From Welwitschia mirabilis (taxonomy: Eukaryota; Gnetophyta; Gnetopsida; Welwitschiales), in the NCBI GenBank assembly GCA_051453625.1, contig JBOZIK010000001.1, positions 218,054,533 to 218,096,360 of the forward strand: DNA of 41,828 bases, read 5' to 3'. The notes beneath the pieces were generated by a model. The model ran no database searches and had not been told where the DNA came from. It worked only from the letters and a program-made list of their open reading frames with translations. The position numbers were made by a program, and so were the translations under genes. Numbering within the stretch: the first letter of the stretch is position 1; each line of letters begins with the position of its first letter. Shown here piece after piece: positions 22,158-32,400 of this stretch.

Positions 22158-22258
22158 CTGAAGTAAAACAAGAAAATGTCTATGTCAAAAGAAAAAAGGA
22201 AAAAAAAAAGAAGAAGAAGTACAAAGAAAGGAAAAAAAGAGAAGGTAATAGGTAATAC

Positions 22259-22396
22259 CCCATAGGGCAGTTGCCACCAAGAAAAGATAAGGGGTGCATC
22301 CTCCTCTTCTTCTAGTTCCATAAGAATAGAGTGATTCACTAGAGTTTTGTAACATTTCCAATAGGAGAAGTCATGATATCCTGAGCCCTTACTCAT
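22259..22396 (-). pseudogene. Predicted 46-codon exon of the antisense locus
   Basis: Follows an acceptor (TTGTGTTTGTAG) and reads MSKGSGYHDFSYWKCYKTLV, NHSILMELEEEEDAPLIFSW, WQLPYG, then a donor GTATTACC at 22,258. It contains retained Trp residues and an acidic run, unlike the pyrimidine-rich intron after it (plus strand 22,180-22,240 is A/G-rich). Both neighbouring junctions keep phase 0. Product unknown. Confidence 0.5.
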
Positions 22397-22455
22397 CTAC
22401 AAACACAAAATAACAAAAACTAGAGTTATCAAAAATATACTTAACATCAAAAAAC

Positions 22456-22629
22456 CTTAGTAAGAACCCATATCTTAGATGGAATAGAAAAGGTACCCTG
22501 AGATGTTTCTCCACAGGTATGACTTTTGGCACCTTCACCCTTCATAGAAGAAGAAGAATGAGAATGTAATAAAGATTGTGTAGGGATTTCATAAGGAGAT
22601 AAACAAAGAAGGAATATATAGAAACCCAT
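22456..22629 (-). pseudogene. Predicted coding block of the antisense locus
   Basis: Open minus-strand stretch with SLLHSHSSSSMKGEGAKSHT and CGETSQGTFSIPSKIWVLTK, ending AAG|GTTTTT at 22,455. Joining here to the exon at 22,396 keeps frame, but the interval (59 nt) is short for a plant intron, so the donor is uncertain. The start at 22,629 is also uncertain. Confidence 0.35.
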
Positions 22630-22838
22630 CTAAATGACTATAGACCTTATAAACTTATAGAAGAAAAATATAAACCTAATAAGATATACCCACATAAATA
22701 CTTTTTCCTACCTCGATTCCTTTTCAAACAGATCAACTGGGAAAGAGTGGAGGAACAGAAAATCAAAGCCCAATTTTAAAAAATTTCACTAATCAAAAAG
22801 GGAAATAAGTAAATTATGTAAGTGGAAATCTCACTCAC

Positions 22839-23027
22839 TTGATCATAAAGGAAGGTCCTACCAGCAATTGGTTCCTCACAAGTAGCAAAATATGGAGTGG
22901 TAAAATTGGTAGCAGAGATCCCATGGCAATGAGTGTTCATCTCCCACACACATATAAAATCATCTAAGTGATTGACTATTAAGTAATGAAAGTTCTTATC
23001 AAAATAGAAAGCTTTGAAGGAACACAA
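22839..23027 (-). pseudogene. 63-codon block of the antisense locus with GTGAGT donor
   Basis: Reads MCSFKAFYFDKNFHYLIVNH, LDDFICVWEMNTHCHGISAT, NFTTPYFATCEEPIAGRTFL, YDQ, then GTGAGTGAG, an excellent plant donor, in phase 0. Downstream CTCTTTCCCAG (22,737) is a matching acceptor leading to a possible 25-nt exon and another donor (GAG|GTAGG, 22,711). Rich in His, Cys and aromatic residues; no family recognised. Confidence 0.45.
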
Positions 23028-23570
23028 TCTCCTTCATTCATTCTAAAGACCAATCAATTCTCTCTTCCAAAATCTAAATTGAACCATGACAAGAATGGAC
23101 AACGGTAGTCATGCGTGGATCAAAAGAAGAACACAAGGAATCAAGGATGAAATTATAGTAGGATGACAGAGATGGAAGGATGAAAAGCCATAAAAATAGA
23201 AGAGATTAAAGAAGAAGATTAAGGAGAACCCTTATTTTGAAGTGAATTACTGTATTTTCAATTTTGTAGATCTAACATTCGTAGAATTCTAAGAAATGGC
23301 AGGGCAAAGTTTGAAAGCCATACCTTAACCAGAGGAAGAAGTGCATTCGTGAAAATTAGAGAACTCATATTTATAGGCAAAGGTAGGTTGTGGAAGGACC
23401 TACATGAAATATAAGACAGAGAGAAGGAAAATATTAAATAAGAGAAAAAGAGTAATTGCAAAAATAAAGTATTAAAGAAAGGAATAATCAGAAAGAATAA
23501 AGAAAAAGAAGCTACTAATTTGACTATGGAGGCACATGACAAATGAAGTAAACATAAGGGGACCATATGG

Positions 23571-23580
23571 CTATTTATAG
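23571..23580 (-). promoter_or_regulatory. TATA box facing the antisense locus
   Basis: Minus-strand CTATAAATAG is a textbook plant TATA box. It lies about 115 bp from the motif array (on its upstream side) and about 540 bp before the first clear coding block. A second word CCTATAAATATGAG is at 23,364-23,377 on the same strand. Confidence 0.55.
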
Positions 23581-23696
23581 TGGTGGACTAAAGGGTAATC
23601 CAACCCTATAGTAATAGTTAACTATAATTAACTAAACCTTAAGTAGGTATAAATAACTCCAGTTAACTATGAAAAAATCAAGATCTAGAACTACAG

Positions 23697-24525
23697 TCTG
23701 ACATCGCATTCTACCAAAACTGATGTCGCACTTCGAAGACCAATGTTACACCCTTAATCTCAATGTTGCACTCTCAAAAGGCTAACAAAGCACTTTAAAG
23801 GCTGACATTGCACTCCTCTAATCTTGACGTTGCCCTCCCAGAAGGATGACATTGAACTTCAAAGGCCGATGTCATACTTCGAAGGCTAACGTTATACTCC
23901 TAGAAGCTAACGTTACACTTTGAAGGCCAACATCGCACTTCCTTGATCTTAACATCGTACTCTCAAAAGGCCAATATCATACTTTAAAGGCTAATGTTAT
24001 ATTCCAAAGGCTGACATCACACTTGGTCTCTCCAAATTCAATGTTACACTCCAAAGTCCCTTGAAGGCTAACATTGCACTTTGATACCTGACATTGCACT
24101 TAGTGCCTGACATCACGTTTTCCATTTGTAGGCATAGATTTTGTTATTTTTCCATAAAAAATTGCCTAATCTACTCGCCTGCTTAAGGAGCTCTAACATC
24201 ACACTTGAATGCCCAACATTAGACTTAGATACCTGACATCGCACTTGTCTCCCATAGGCCTATAATCCACTATCATCTCTTAGAAATTACCCATTCCATT
24301 CACTGGCACAAGAAACTCTAACATCGCACTTAAGGTTTTAACGTTACACTTGGATACCCTATGTCGCACTCATGTCCAAGATGCAATATTACCCCCCAGC
24401 ATTACTTAAAATGATCTAGAATTCTTTTAGAACCCTTGACGTTGCACTTGGATATCTAATGTCGCACTTAGTACACATAGGTATCTAACATCGCACTTGG
24501 GTCTTTGACACCACCTCTGGATTCT
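23697..24525. repeat. Degenerate array of about 30 CpG-bearing motifs
   Basis: The motif RACGTCGCACTY recurs about 30 times in roughly 830 bp, e.g. aacatcgcactt, gatgtcgcactt, gacgttgcactt, aacgttacactt. Most differences fall at the two CpG dinucleotides (CG to TG or CA). Many units are followed by (c)gaaggc, suggesting an ancestral repeat of about 20 bp (GCACTTCGAAGGCTAACGTC). Spacing becomes looser to the right. Many units read TGACRTYG, a TGACG-type bZIP core. The array lies between outward-facing TATA boxes. Confidence 0.85.
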
Positions 24526-24660
24526 TAAAAATACACAATATCCTTTTTGATAGTTATTATCAATATCAGTAAGGTTGTTATGGCAACTTCTAAAAACTAT
24601 TTTTCTAATTGTTTTCTTAACTACTAGTTGATTACAAATCCCTAAGTATAACTAAAAACA

Positions 24661-24671
24661 CTATAAAAAGG
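24661..24671 (+). promoter_or_regulatory. Internal TATA-like box upstream of gag
   Basis: ctataaaaagg on the plus strand, about 100 bp before the first gag ATG and 135 bp past the motif array. It could drive gag-pol independently of the LTR; function is inferred only. Confidence 0.4.
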
Positions 24672-24762
24672 CAGCACCACCAGAGGAGAATGGGCAAAGA
24701 ACACTTATAGAATAAGCCAGAGGCATATGGGTTTAGGAGAATGTCAAAACAACTGATACATC

Positions 24763-25700
24763 ATGAAACATAGGGTAAATGGATGAATAGAGGAATTAGA
24801 AGGTTAAATTAAGCATATTCACTTCCAGAATGAACTATTAGTTAGTGGGATCAATAGCCTTCTCTCTCTTTTGGAAGATAGACCAATAGAATACAACCTA
24901 AGGGCATCTCAAGAACCACCATCCACATTGGGACAACACACTTCCATAGCCACTATTGACCTCTAGAACATTCAAATGAGGTTATTAAACATGGAGTTCA
25001 ACTATAAATCTTTCTTGATGAAGAGAGCCAACCATTCCAACATTGAACAACATGAAGGAGAGGAAATTACAAAGATGATATGCTTAAAGACCTATGAAGT
25101 AAGGCTAGGATAAGAAAGAAACTCATATCCTGGATCCAGAAATTGGAGAATTACTTTGAACTTTAAAATATACCTCCAGAAAGATGGTGCATATATGTTG
25201 CTACTTTTCTTATAAGAAACACACAAGAATGATGGTCTAGATATCAATAGAAATACTAATAAAGGATACCATGGAATACCTTCATTAAAGAATTCAAAAG
25301 AAAGTTCATTCCAGAGGATTTTATTGAAGACCAAATGGTGCAGTTTCAATGCCTATTCTTGGGCAAACACACACTAGATGAATATTAGTTAGAATATCAA
25401 TGCCTCATGAAGTACCAAAAGAATTTTATAAAGAAGTAGTTGATTAAAAGTTTTATTAGGACTTTACCATCCAAGCTCAGAAGCATGTCATACACTTTGG
25501 AGATCAAGTCCACAGAAGATGCTTATCATAAGATAAGACACTATCTCTAAGATCAAGAAAATTGATGGATAGAACAACCATGCCAAGGGGATATGCACTC
25601 TGCTTCAATCTCCCCACTAGTAAGGGAGCTGCATAGAACAAATCTTACTTGCTAGGAGTGCCATAAGAGAGGCCACATTGCTAGGAATTGTTCATCCAAA
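24763..25700 (+). pseudogene. gag: Chromovirus gag (capsid and zinc knuckle)
   Basis: Gag would package the element RNA in virus-like particles. After a degraded N-terminus (first plausible ATG 24,763), the capsid domain reads ISWIQKLENYFELENIPPER, IYVATFLIRNTQEWWSRYQ, FIKEFKRKFIPEDFIEDQMV and LPSKLRSMSYTLEIKSTEDA, a Retrotrans_gag pattern. The nucleocapsid knuckle at 25,650-25,692 is C-*-E-C-H-K-R-G-H-I-A-R-N-C, all four ligands kept but with one stop. Frameshifts and stops elsewhere. The second copy at 37,443 aligns throughout. Confidence 0.87.
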
Positions 25701-25849
25701 GCATGACCAATAAATCGTCCTTAACATAGTTAGCCTCAAGATTTTTAGAATCTGCTCATGCCATCTAAAAGAGTACATGCTATCATCAAATAGATGTAAT
25801 TCATAATCAATATTCCATTCTAGAATTATATGGTTATATTTCATCCTTT

Positions 25850-26160
25850 GCTGTTTCATTCGTAGTTGATAGTGCTGCATCACAAAATTTAATTCACCAT
25901 CATTATTTTACAAATTAAATATCATTCCTTTCAAATAACAAGAATCCACCATAAGAGTTGTAGGGGGTAGTATTCTTATGCAAGATGGGACTGTAGTCCT
26001 TATCACTTTTACCATTAATTATTTATACTTTAGGGATAAATTTTATATCTTCCAAATTAGGGAGTGACATGCCATTCTAGGAATCCCTTTCTTAATTAGA
26101 TATAATGTTCTACTCAACTTTCATCAAAGGACCTTGCAACTATCCACTTCATTTGGGAAA
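25850..26160 (+). pseudogene. Chromovirus aspartic protease
   Basis: The active-site region reads FVVDSAASQNLIHHHYF, equivalent to the family DSGASHNFI, with Asp kept at 25,868-25,870 but Gly replaced by Ala. It continues VVGGSILMQDGTVVLI, INYLYFRDKFYIFQIRE and AILGIPFLIRYNVLLN (the ILG flap/C-terminal motif). It would cleave the gag-pol polyprotein. Stops present; the second copy has Asn in place of the catalytic Asp. Confidence 0.8.
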
Positions 26161-26399
26161 TGAATTTTTAAATAGGAGGGAAAGAGTAAGGAGATATTTT
26201 TAACCTCACCTAAATTGATCACAAAAGCTATAAAAAAGAAACAAGTATTTATTGCCCTAGTATAGGCAAAAGATCACAAAGAAGATTCCTCTATACCAAA
26301 AGAGCTATAGGAATTTTCGGATGTATTTAAAGATTCAAAAACATTACCACCCAAGAAAAAAGTATAGCATGCAATCAATGTAATTCCTAGAGCATAGCT

Positions 26400-27190
26400 A
26401 ATAGACAAAGCACCTTATCACTTCTTAGTAGTAAAACTAAGAGAATTGAAGTTATAAATTGAATAGCTATTATTAGAAGGAAAAATTTGCCCTAGTATGT
26501 CACCATGGGGAGTAGTAATACTCTTTGTTAAAAAGAAGGATGATACCTTACAGATTTGCATTGACTACAGAAAACTCAATAAGATAATCATTAAGAACAA
26601 GTATCCATTACCAAGGATCAACAATCTATTAGATCAACTATAAGGAGCCAAGTACTTTTCAAAGATCAATTTAAAATTTAGCTATTATCAAATCTACATC
26701 AAGGATGAAGACATCTACAAGACTGCTTTTAGAATAAGATATAAATATTATGAGTTTGTAGTAATGACTTTAAGTTTGAGAAATGTCCCACCTACTTTTA
26801 TAAGTTTAATGAATGATTTTTTGATCTTACTTGGATAAATTTGTGGTTGTATTTTTAGATGATATTCTAATATATTTTAGAAACTAGGACGATCATGTTA
26901 CGTACTTGAAGAAAGTTCTACAGGTTTTTTTTAAAACATAAATTCAAGGAAAAATTAATCAAATGTAAATTCTTTCAAATAGAAATCATTTATCTAGGTC
27001 ATATCATCTCTAGTAAAGGAATCACAATAGATCATGCTAAAGTACAAGCCATAAGAGAATGGTCATAATTGAAAGATGTCATGTAAATTCAAAGTTTCTT
27101 AGGATTGACTGGCTTCTACTAGAAATTTATTCCAAAATTCTCCTAACCTGTAGTACCATTAACAGACCTAACCAAATTAACAAATACATT
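26400..27190 (+). pseudogene. Chromovirus reverse transcriptase
   Basis: Ordered blocks: [119 protein letters not shown] and IQSFLGLTGFY. This is a classic chromoviral RT; the catalytic FLDD is intact (Asp codons 26,858-26,863), although a frameshift precedes it. Stops stand where the second copy has Gln or other sense codons, e.g. the TAA after DVM at about 27,084, which is CAA in copy 2. Confidence 0.93.
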
Positions 27191-27199
27191 TCACTTTGA

Positions 27200-27620
27200 T
27201 AATAAGTGTAAGGAAGCATTTCTTAGGCTAAAGCTACTACTTACATTAGCACTGACCCTTAAGATTGTAGATGTAAACAAATCATTTAGAATCATCATAT
27301 ATTCTTATACTCAAGGGATAGGAGCCATACTCAACCAATATGATCAAGTGATTTCTTATTAATCGAGAAAATTGAGCCAGCATGAAAAGAACTATTCTAT
27401 TTATGATTTGGAATTACTAACCATAGTACATGCTTTAAAAGTTTGAAGGCACTATCTTGTGGAAAGAAAATTCCTTCTCAAAATAGATCATAAAATTTTG
27501 GGCTACTTTCAAAAACAAACTTTTCTAAATATGTAATAGAGAATATGGGATGGTTTACTTGGAAAATATGAATTTAAGTTAGAGAACAATGTAGTGTATG
27601 TTAGCCATCACTATTACATC
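27200..27620 (+). pseudogene. Chromovirus RNase H
   Basis: Follows RT: FDNKCKEAFLRLKLLLTLAL, SYTQGIGAILNQYDQVISY, SRKLSQHEKNYSIYDLELLT, IVHALKV*RHYLVERKFLLK and IDHKILGYFQKQ. These are the chromoviral RNase H blocks (STQGIGAVLSQ, KNYS.YDLELLAIVHALK.WRHYL, TDHKSL.YF). The first catalytic Asp region is lost; a Trp codon is now TGA in V*RHYL. Confidence 0.87.
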
Positions 27621-27739
27621 TAACTTATCTGTCTTTCTCAAAACATCCTTAATTGATGATCCATACTTCCAAGACATATATCAATAAGTCTAAGAAGAAA
27701 AATAAGTAGACACATATATGATCTTGTGAAATGAATACC

Positions 27740-28440
27740 TACTAAAAGGAAAATACCTGTGCATTCCACAAAGTTCATGAAGGAGAAAGCTAATGTCTAA
27801 ACTGCATGAAGTTTCATATGCAGAATATCCTAGATTTATTAGAAATTATCACCAATTGTGAAAATACTACTTTTATCTCAAAATGAAAGAAGATTTAAAA
27901 TAATACATATACAATTGTCCTATATATCAGCAGATGAATATTAATCAAGAAAGACCCACTGTCTCCTTTAACCATTGGGAATACCACAATGGAAATGGAT
28001 AGAAATATCCATGAATTTCATCACTAGTTTACCCCTCACTAACAAACACCATGATGAAATTTTAGTTTATGTAGATAGGTTGATCAACATGGATCATTTT
28101 ATTGAAGTTCAAAGCTCTAGTATAGTAGAAGAACCAGACCTTTGATTTGTATAAGAAATTTTTAGATTACATGATGCACCACAGGTTATAGTATCTAATC
28201 GAGATCCGAAGTTCTTATTTGAGTTTTAGAAAAGATTCTTCCATCACTTGGGTACCAAAGTTAGTTTCAGTACCACATATTACCCAGAGACAGATGGCCA
28301 AATAGAAAGAGTAAATTGTATACTAGAAGATACTCTAAGATGTTATGTGATAGGAAGATCTAAATAATAAGAGAACTATCTACATTTGATGGAGTTTTCT
28401 TATAATGAAACATTTTGAACTTCTATTAGATATTTACCAT
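27740..28440 (+). pseudogene. Chromovirus integrase
   Basis: Zinc-binding part KLHEVSYAEYPRFIRNYHQL...YNCPIYQQM (second His and last Cys changed to Tyr). Core: ISMNFITSLPLTN-type start (first Asp now Asn, 28,014-28,016), EIFRLHDAPQVIVSNRDPKF (second Asp now Asn, 28,197-28,199), and FSTTYYPETDGQIERVNCIL (Glu kept, 28,305-28,307). The family pattern is MDFI...VSDRDPKF...PQTDGQTERVN. Both Asp losses are single G-to-A steps. Confidence 0.9.
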
Positions 28441-28669
28441 TTGAAAAAATATATGACAAGAACTATTCTATTCCTGTCACATGATCAAAATCCATCATAA
28501 AGAATAGAAAAAACAGGGCCTTCAGAGATAAAGATAATAAAATGGATGATCAATAAGACAAAAAGACAGCTACAGGCAGTACAAGATTAGTATAAGAAAT
28601 ATTATGATCAGAAGCACTAGATTTGAACATTTAAAATAGATGAAAAAGTACCACTAAGAATTAAGAATA

Positions 28670-28996
28670 TAGTAAATTAGCACCACAATTCTATGGTTTA
28701 TTCAAAATCATTGAAAGAATAGGGGATTTAGCATACAAACTAGAGATTCCTTCATAGATGTCCTGAATACATCCAGTTTTTTTTGTGAACATATTGAAAC
28801 CATACCATAAAGATAGAAATCAAGAATACACCTTTTACTATCTAACCAAAAAAAATCCTAAGTACAAGATCTAGGCAACTAAGAAATAAGAATATAAAAG
28901 AAGCGCTTATTCAATGGATTCACTGTAATCAACAGACATGGGAAAACAGGGAGTACATGCAAGAGCCTTTTCCAAGACTTTTTAATAAATCCTGAT
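28670..28996 (+). pseudogene. Integrase C-terminus with chromodomain-like tail
   Basis: Reads LAPQFYGLFKIIERIGDLAY, KLEIPS*MS*IHPVFFVNIL, KPYHKD, then at 28,871-28,996 RQLRNKNIKEALIQWIHCNQ, QTWENREYMQEPFPRLF and a TGA stop. The last part matches the chromodomain-type ending of chromoviruses (LRN..I.EVLVKW.....ATWE....M...FP), which in the family directs integration to modified chromatin. One to two residues near the W...TWE linker are missing compared with the usual spacing. Confidence 0.78.
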
Positions 28997-29157
28997 ACAC
29001 CATTTTGTTTTATATTATCAATGTGTCTATTAAATAAATGATATATTCTCTTTTTCATTTTGTTTTGTAGATCAAATAGAAAATAACTCAGAGGAGTATG
29101 GCTTTAGACATTATGCAAGTAGAGAAGAAATCGTACTTGAGCATGAACCTGATTCCT

Positions 29158-29170
29158 AAGGGGGAGGGAA
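29158..29170 (+). other. Polypurine tract
   Basis: aaggggg-agggaa immediately precedes the 3' LTR and is uninterrupted purine, the expected plus-strand primer. Confidence 0.9.
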
Positions 29171-29586
29171 TGTAATGTTTCAAATTTATTAATTGTATAA
29201 TTAAGTGTATTAAATGGTAATTGCATATAGGTAATAGAGATGTGAATGAGTATGAACTAAATATGGAAATATGTTTTCTTTCATTATGTAATATCAGCCT
29301 ATGACATTAGGTGGGGGTGGATGGATTGGGTGGATGTAATCATTGACAACATTGGCTGATCCCTAAGGGTATCAGGAGGGGGAATAAGGTCATAGTTCAT
29401 GTCTTTAACTATAACCACTAGTTTAAGGCTGTTTCCTAATGATGAGAAATGTAATCTGCTACTATCAATAATAAAAGCCTTCTTCTCTTCAAACTATTCC
29501 TTATTGTTCCTATGGATCCTAACATATTATTTTAGATGTTCCTTTCTATGAAAAGTAGTCCAGAATTAGTAAAATATGATATTATA
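29171..29586 (+). repeat. 3' LTR of the chromovirus
   Basis: Starts TGTAATGTTTC; ends GATATTATA, where the 5' LTR has GACATTACA (CA end eroded to TA). Collinear with the 5' LTR; followed by GCTAT. Confidence 0.94.
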
Positions 29587-29591
29587 GCTAT
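29587..29591. repeat. Target site duplication, right copy (GCTAT)
   Basis: Identical to 20,415-20,419, closing the chromovirus insertion. Confidence 0.85.
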
Positions 29592-29890
29592 GATAAAGGA
29601 TTATCTCATTATGAGGTTATAAGATTCTTTTTTTCTTCCATTAGTATGAGGAAATAAAGGACTTTATGATGAATCTATTATGATTTCTCTTAGATATTGA
29701 TCTATGATACTTTGACATTCTTTATATGATTTGCATCATTGATGAATGATTATCTCATCATGAGGTTTCAATTCTTTCTTTTCCCTCCCTAAGTATGAAA
29801 AAAATGAATGACTTATGTACAATTTGTCAGTTATTTCCTTAGATATTGATCTATGATAATTTGCAAGCTTCTATAGGATTATCACTAGTG
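29592..29890. repeat. Tandem duplication, period about 149 bp
   Basis: Units 29,592-29,740 and 29,741-29,890 share gattatctcatYatgaggtt, a pyrimidine run, agtatgaggaaataaa / agtatgaaaaaaatga, and cttagatattgatctatgat, in the same order. It starts directly after the chromovirus target duplication. Origin unknown. Confidence 0.75.
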
Positions 29891-32400
29891 AATGCACTTT
29901 AATTTATGATTGAATTTGCTTTAATTTTGTATCTTTTATTTAATTAAGATTTCTAGTTAGACAACAACACATTCTAAATATTATTTTATTTTATTTCTTA
30001 GATTTATTTCTTTTATGCTTTGGAAGGATTTAAATGATTGATATATTAGTATATAAAATCTCTCATACCATCATAGAATTTCCTACATTTCATTATAAGA
30101 TCTAAAAATTCTATTACTTGCATTTTCATTACATGAAAAACTTATAGTGAATAATTTATTGATTATTTATGAATCTAAGTTATACTTAGTAAAATATATT
30201 TTACTTAGCTAGGGTTTACATAGTAGATTTCCTTATTAATAGCTATTATTAATTCCTAGAATGAGATATCTAATCCAGTAGACTTAGTCTTTAATTACTT
30301 TATGGATTATATTTTTATTGAAAACCAACTGTAAGACCTCTATTAGTTATTATAAGCTCAAAAATTTCTTTGTAATTTCTATGAGAAAATGATAATTAGG
30401 GTTAATTTTACTATAATATATAAAAACCCTAGATGCTTATTTTAAAACTATTACACATACCTTGACAATTAGGGAACATATTTCAAAAGTTAAAATATAT
30501 TGTACAAGTCAGGGTTTAATAATTTTTTGGTGTTGTTGACAAGAATTACAATTGGTATTCCTTGAATTTTCAAGAATAACTCTTCTTTGCATTTTTTTTC
30601 TATTTTTTAAACTAATCTTTCTACAACTATACCAGAACTAGGGATGCCTGAAGAATAGGAAGGTGAAGCCATAGATATTTTTCTCAAATCTATTACATGT
30701 GATTTATTTTTATTTTATATTTCTAGTTGTGAAGAATATGGTTTTAATTCTATTACCAAAATTTGTGAAACCTTTTTATAAGTTTTATATATCTTATTTA
30801 CAGATGTGAATTTTCAAATTAAAAGTTTTTCCTTTTGAACATCCATTTTTAAATAGTATGACATTTCATACTAGATTCTATTTATTTTCTACAATATAGT
30901 GTCACAATCACTTCTGGTAGTGCTACCCTAGGCTTTTCGAGTTTTTCAATCTTTAAATTAAAAATTGTATGTTTTGGTAACTTATATCATTTTGCATTAG
31001 TAGTCTATTATAAAAATATTTTTATTGTGCTTAACTTTTTATGCATCATTAGATTAGATCTATTATTAACTAAATTTATATTTCGTATAATGAATAACTG
31101 GAATACTAACTATTATTATACGAATTTAATATTGGTTTTGACCAATAACATTTAGGACCTATATTTTAGATTAGTGAAATCTTAACTACAAAGTTAGTTG
31201 ATACTCTTTTGGCTAAATTAATCATGTTTAAAATAGATAGAGATATTATTTATTAAGGGTTACCTAAGAAAACTTTGAAAGCATTATGAAAGTCCAAGTA
31301 GTTAGCTACTAATGAACACGAATCCTATATACATTATTAACTTATAATAATGTATCTTGATGCTAAGTTAATTCTAAAGTTATGCCTATCATATAATTTA
31401 ATTATTAATTTTATGTTAGTATATTAATTATTAGTTTTATATATGTTATTATTAATAACTATTGTGGGTACAATTTTCACTTGGTGTAATGGTCAGTATT
31501 GGAAGAAGTACATTAAAGTTTAGAAAAAGCACAACCAACATAACTAGTTTTGAGGAGAATAAAAAGCAAAAAATTAATAAGAGATTAGGAGTGGTATATA
31601 AGAGAGAAAGGCTAATTATAAAGGACATCTTTTGGCGAGGAAAAAAGATAAAAAATGATTCTTTTTTAGAGATCCATCAACGAGTATATTAAAGATTTAG
31701 TACTTCCTAAAAGGAAACACAAGTGTCCATCCAAATCTAGTACTACCTGTAAAAAAAATTCGAATGAGTATTAGTTTCTTTAATATGAATGAACATGATA
31801 AGTGTTGTATTTATGTTGCAGCATTAATATTAATTACAAAAAATAAAAAATTATTTTTCTTATAGTATTGGTTATATCATTACTTGAAAGGGTAGTGCTT
31901 ATCTTTTTCCTAGTCTAGTAAATGCAGCTGAACATATGCTAGGATATTAGTAACACATAGAAATAATTAATGTTTTAGCATTATAGTATATTTTATAATT
32001 ATTTTTATTTTCTTTTCCCTTAAAAAATGGCTATTGTATATATTATGGAAATGTGTCAATGTTCAATTTAAAGTATTCAAATTAACCTTTATTATGATAT
32101 TATCTTAGTACTATACTTTGAATTAAGTTTATTTAAGATTTAACCATCTTAATTAGTTCTTTAGTAAGTCTCTATTTATAAATAAATGATTAAATCTAGT
32201 TTTCAAGTTAGCAATTTTATACTTCTAGTGTTGTGGTACATGGTTTATAACATTTATAAACCTATTTATTAATTTTTAGCTTTCATCACTTTGTTACTAA
32301 AATAAAAACCTATTCTAAAGAAAACTAGTAGGATGATGAAATTAATAATTTAAAAATATAGTCAAGGGAAATAAAGAGATGAAAAAGGAAGGTGTATTAA
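29891..32400. other. AT-rich stretch with no recognisable gene
   Basis: No protein motif found. The only open stretch (31,462-31,692 plus, 76 codons, Lys-rich) has no recognisable similarity. The region may include the leader or LTR of the gypsy remnant to its right, but no LTR ends were found. Confidence 0.4.

Larger units (their letters stand above)
21020..23540 (-). pseudogene. Antisense, intron-containing gene-like locus carried by the chromovirus
   Basis: Runs opposite to the host element. Downstream of a TATAAATAG box, the minus strand shows coding-like blocks separated by intervals with plant-style splice sites: a 63-codon block (23,027-22,839) ending at GTGAGT; a block up to 22,456; a 46-codon exon (22,396-22,259) with GT donor; a 101-nt intron ending TTTTACTTCAG; and an in-phase continuation (22,157-22,083). 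An 88-codon block (22,016-21,750) and a longer stop-broken block to about 21,020 follow. Composition is richer in G+C than the flanks. No family was recognised. Introns in antisense would survive retrotransposition because the genomic RNA presents them in the wrong orientation. It could be a captured host gene or part of another element nested here. Confidence 0.55.
20420..29586 (+). mobile_element. Complete Ty3/gypsy chromovirus with antisense cargo
   Basis: A 9,167-bp element bounded by GCTAT duplications, with LTRs of 415 and 416 bp, a tRNA-Met primer site, gag, protease, RT, RNase H, integrase, a chromodomain-like C-terminus, and a polypurine tract. gag-pol spans about 24,760-28,996, normal for small chromoviruses (Reina/Galadriel-like size, clade not resolved). 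The primer-site-to-gag interval is about 3.9 kb instead of the usual short leader and carries an antisense gene-like locus and a tandem array. By eye the LTRs differ at roughly 15-20% of sites, mostly transitions, so the insertion is old. Many stops make it non-autonomous. Confidence 0.93.

Noticed and set aside
23258-23566. 102-codon minus-strand open frame starting just after the TATA box
   Set aside because: Low-complexity Leu/Phe/Ser-rich translation of pyrimidine-rich DNA, with no motif; more likely 5' untranslated or intronic sequence of the antisense locus.
23697-24525. CRISPR-like array
   Set aside because: Units are short, degenerate and irregularly spaced, without conserved repeats and unique spacers, in plant retroelement DNA.
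25092-25883. Minus-strand open frames of 85 and 63 codons
   Set aside because: Shadows of the chromovirus gag and protease on the plus strand.
31462-31692. 76-codon Lys-rich plus-strand open frame
   Set aside because: No recognisable similarity, no neighbouring motifs, and a length attainable by chance in 2.5 kb of AT-rich DNA.
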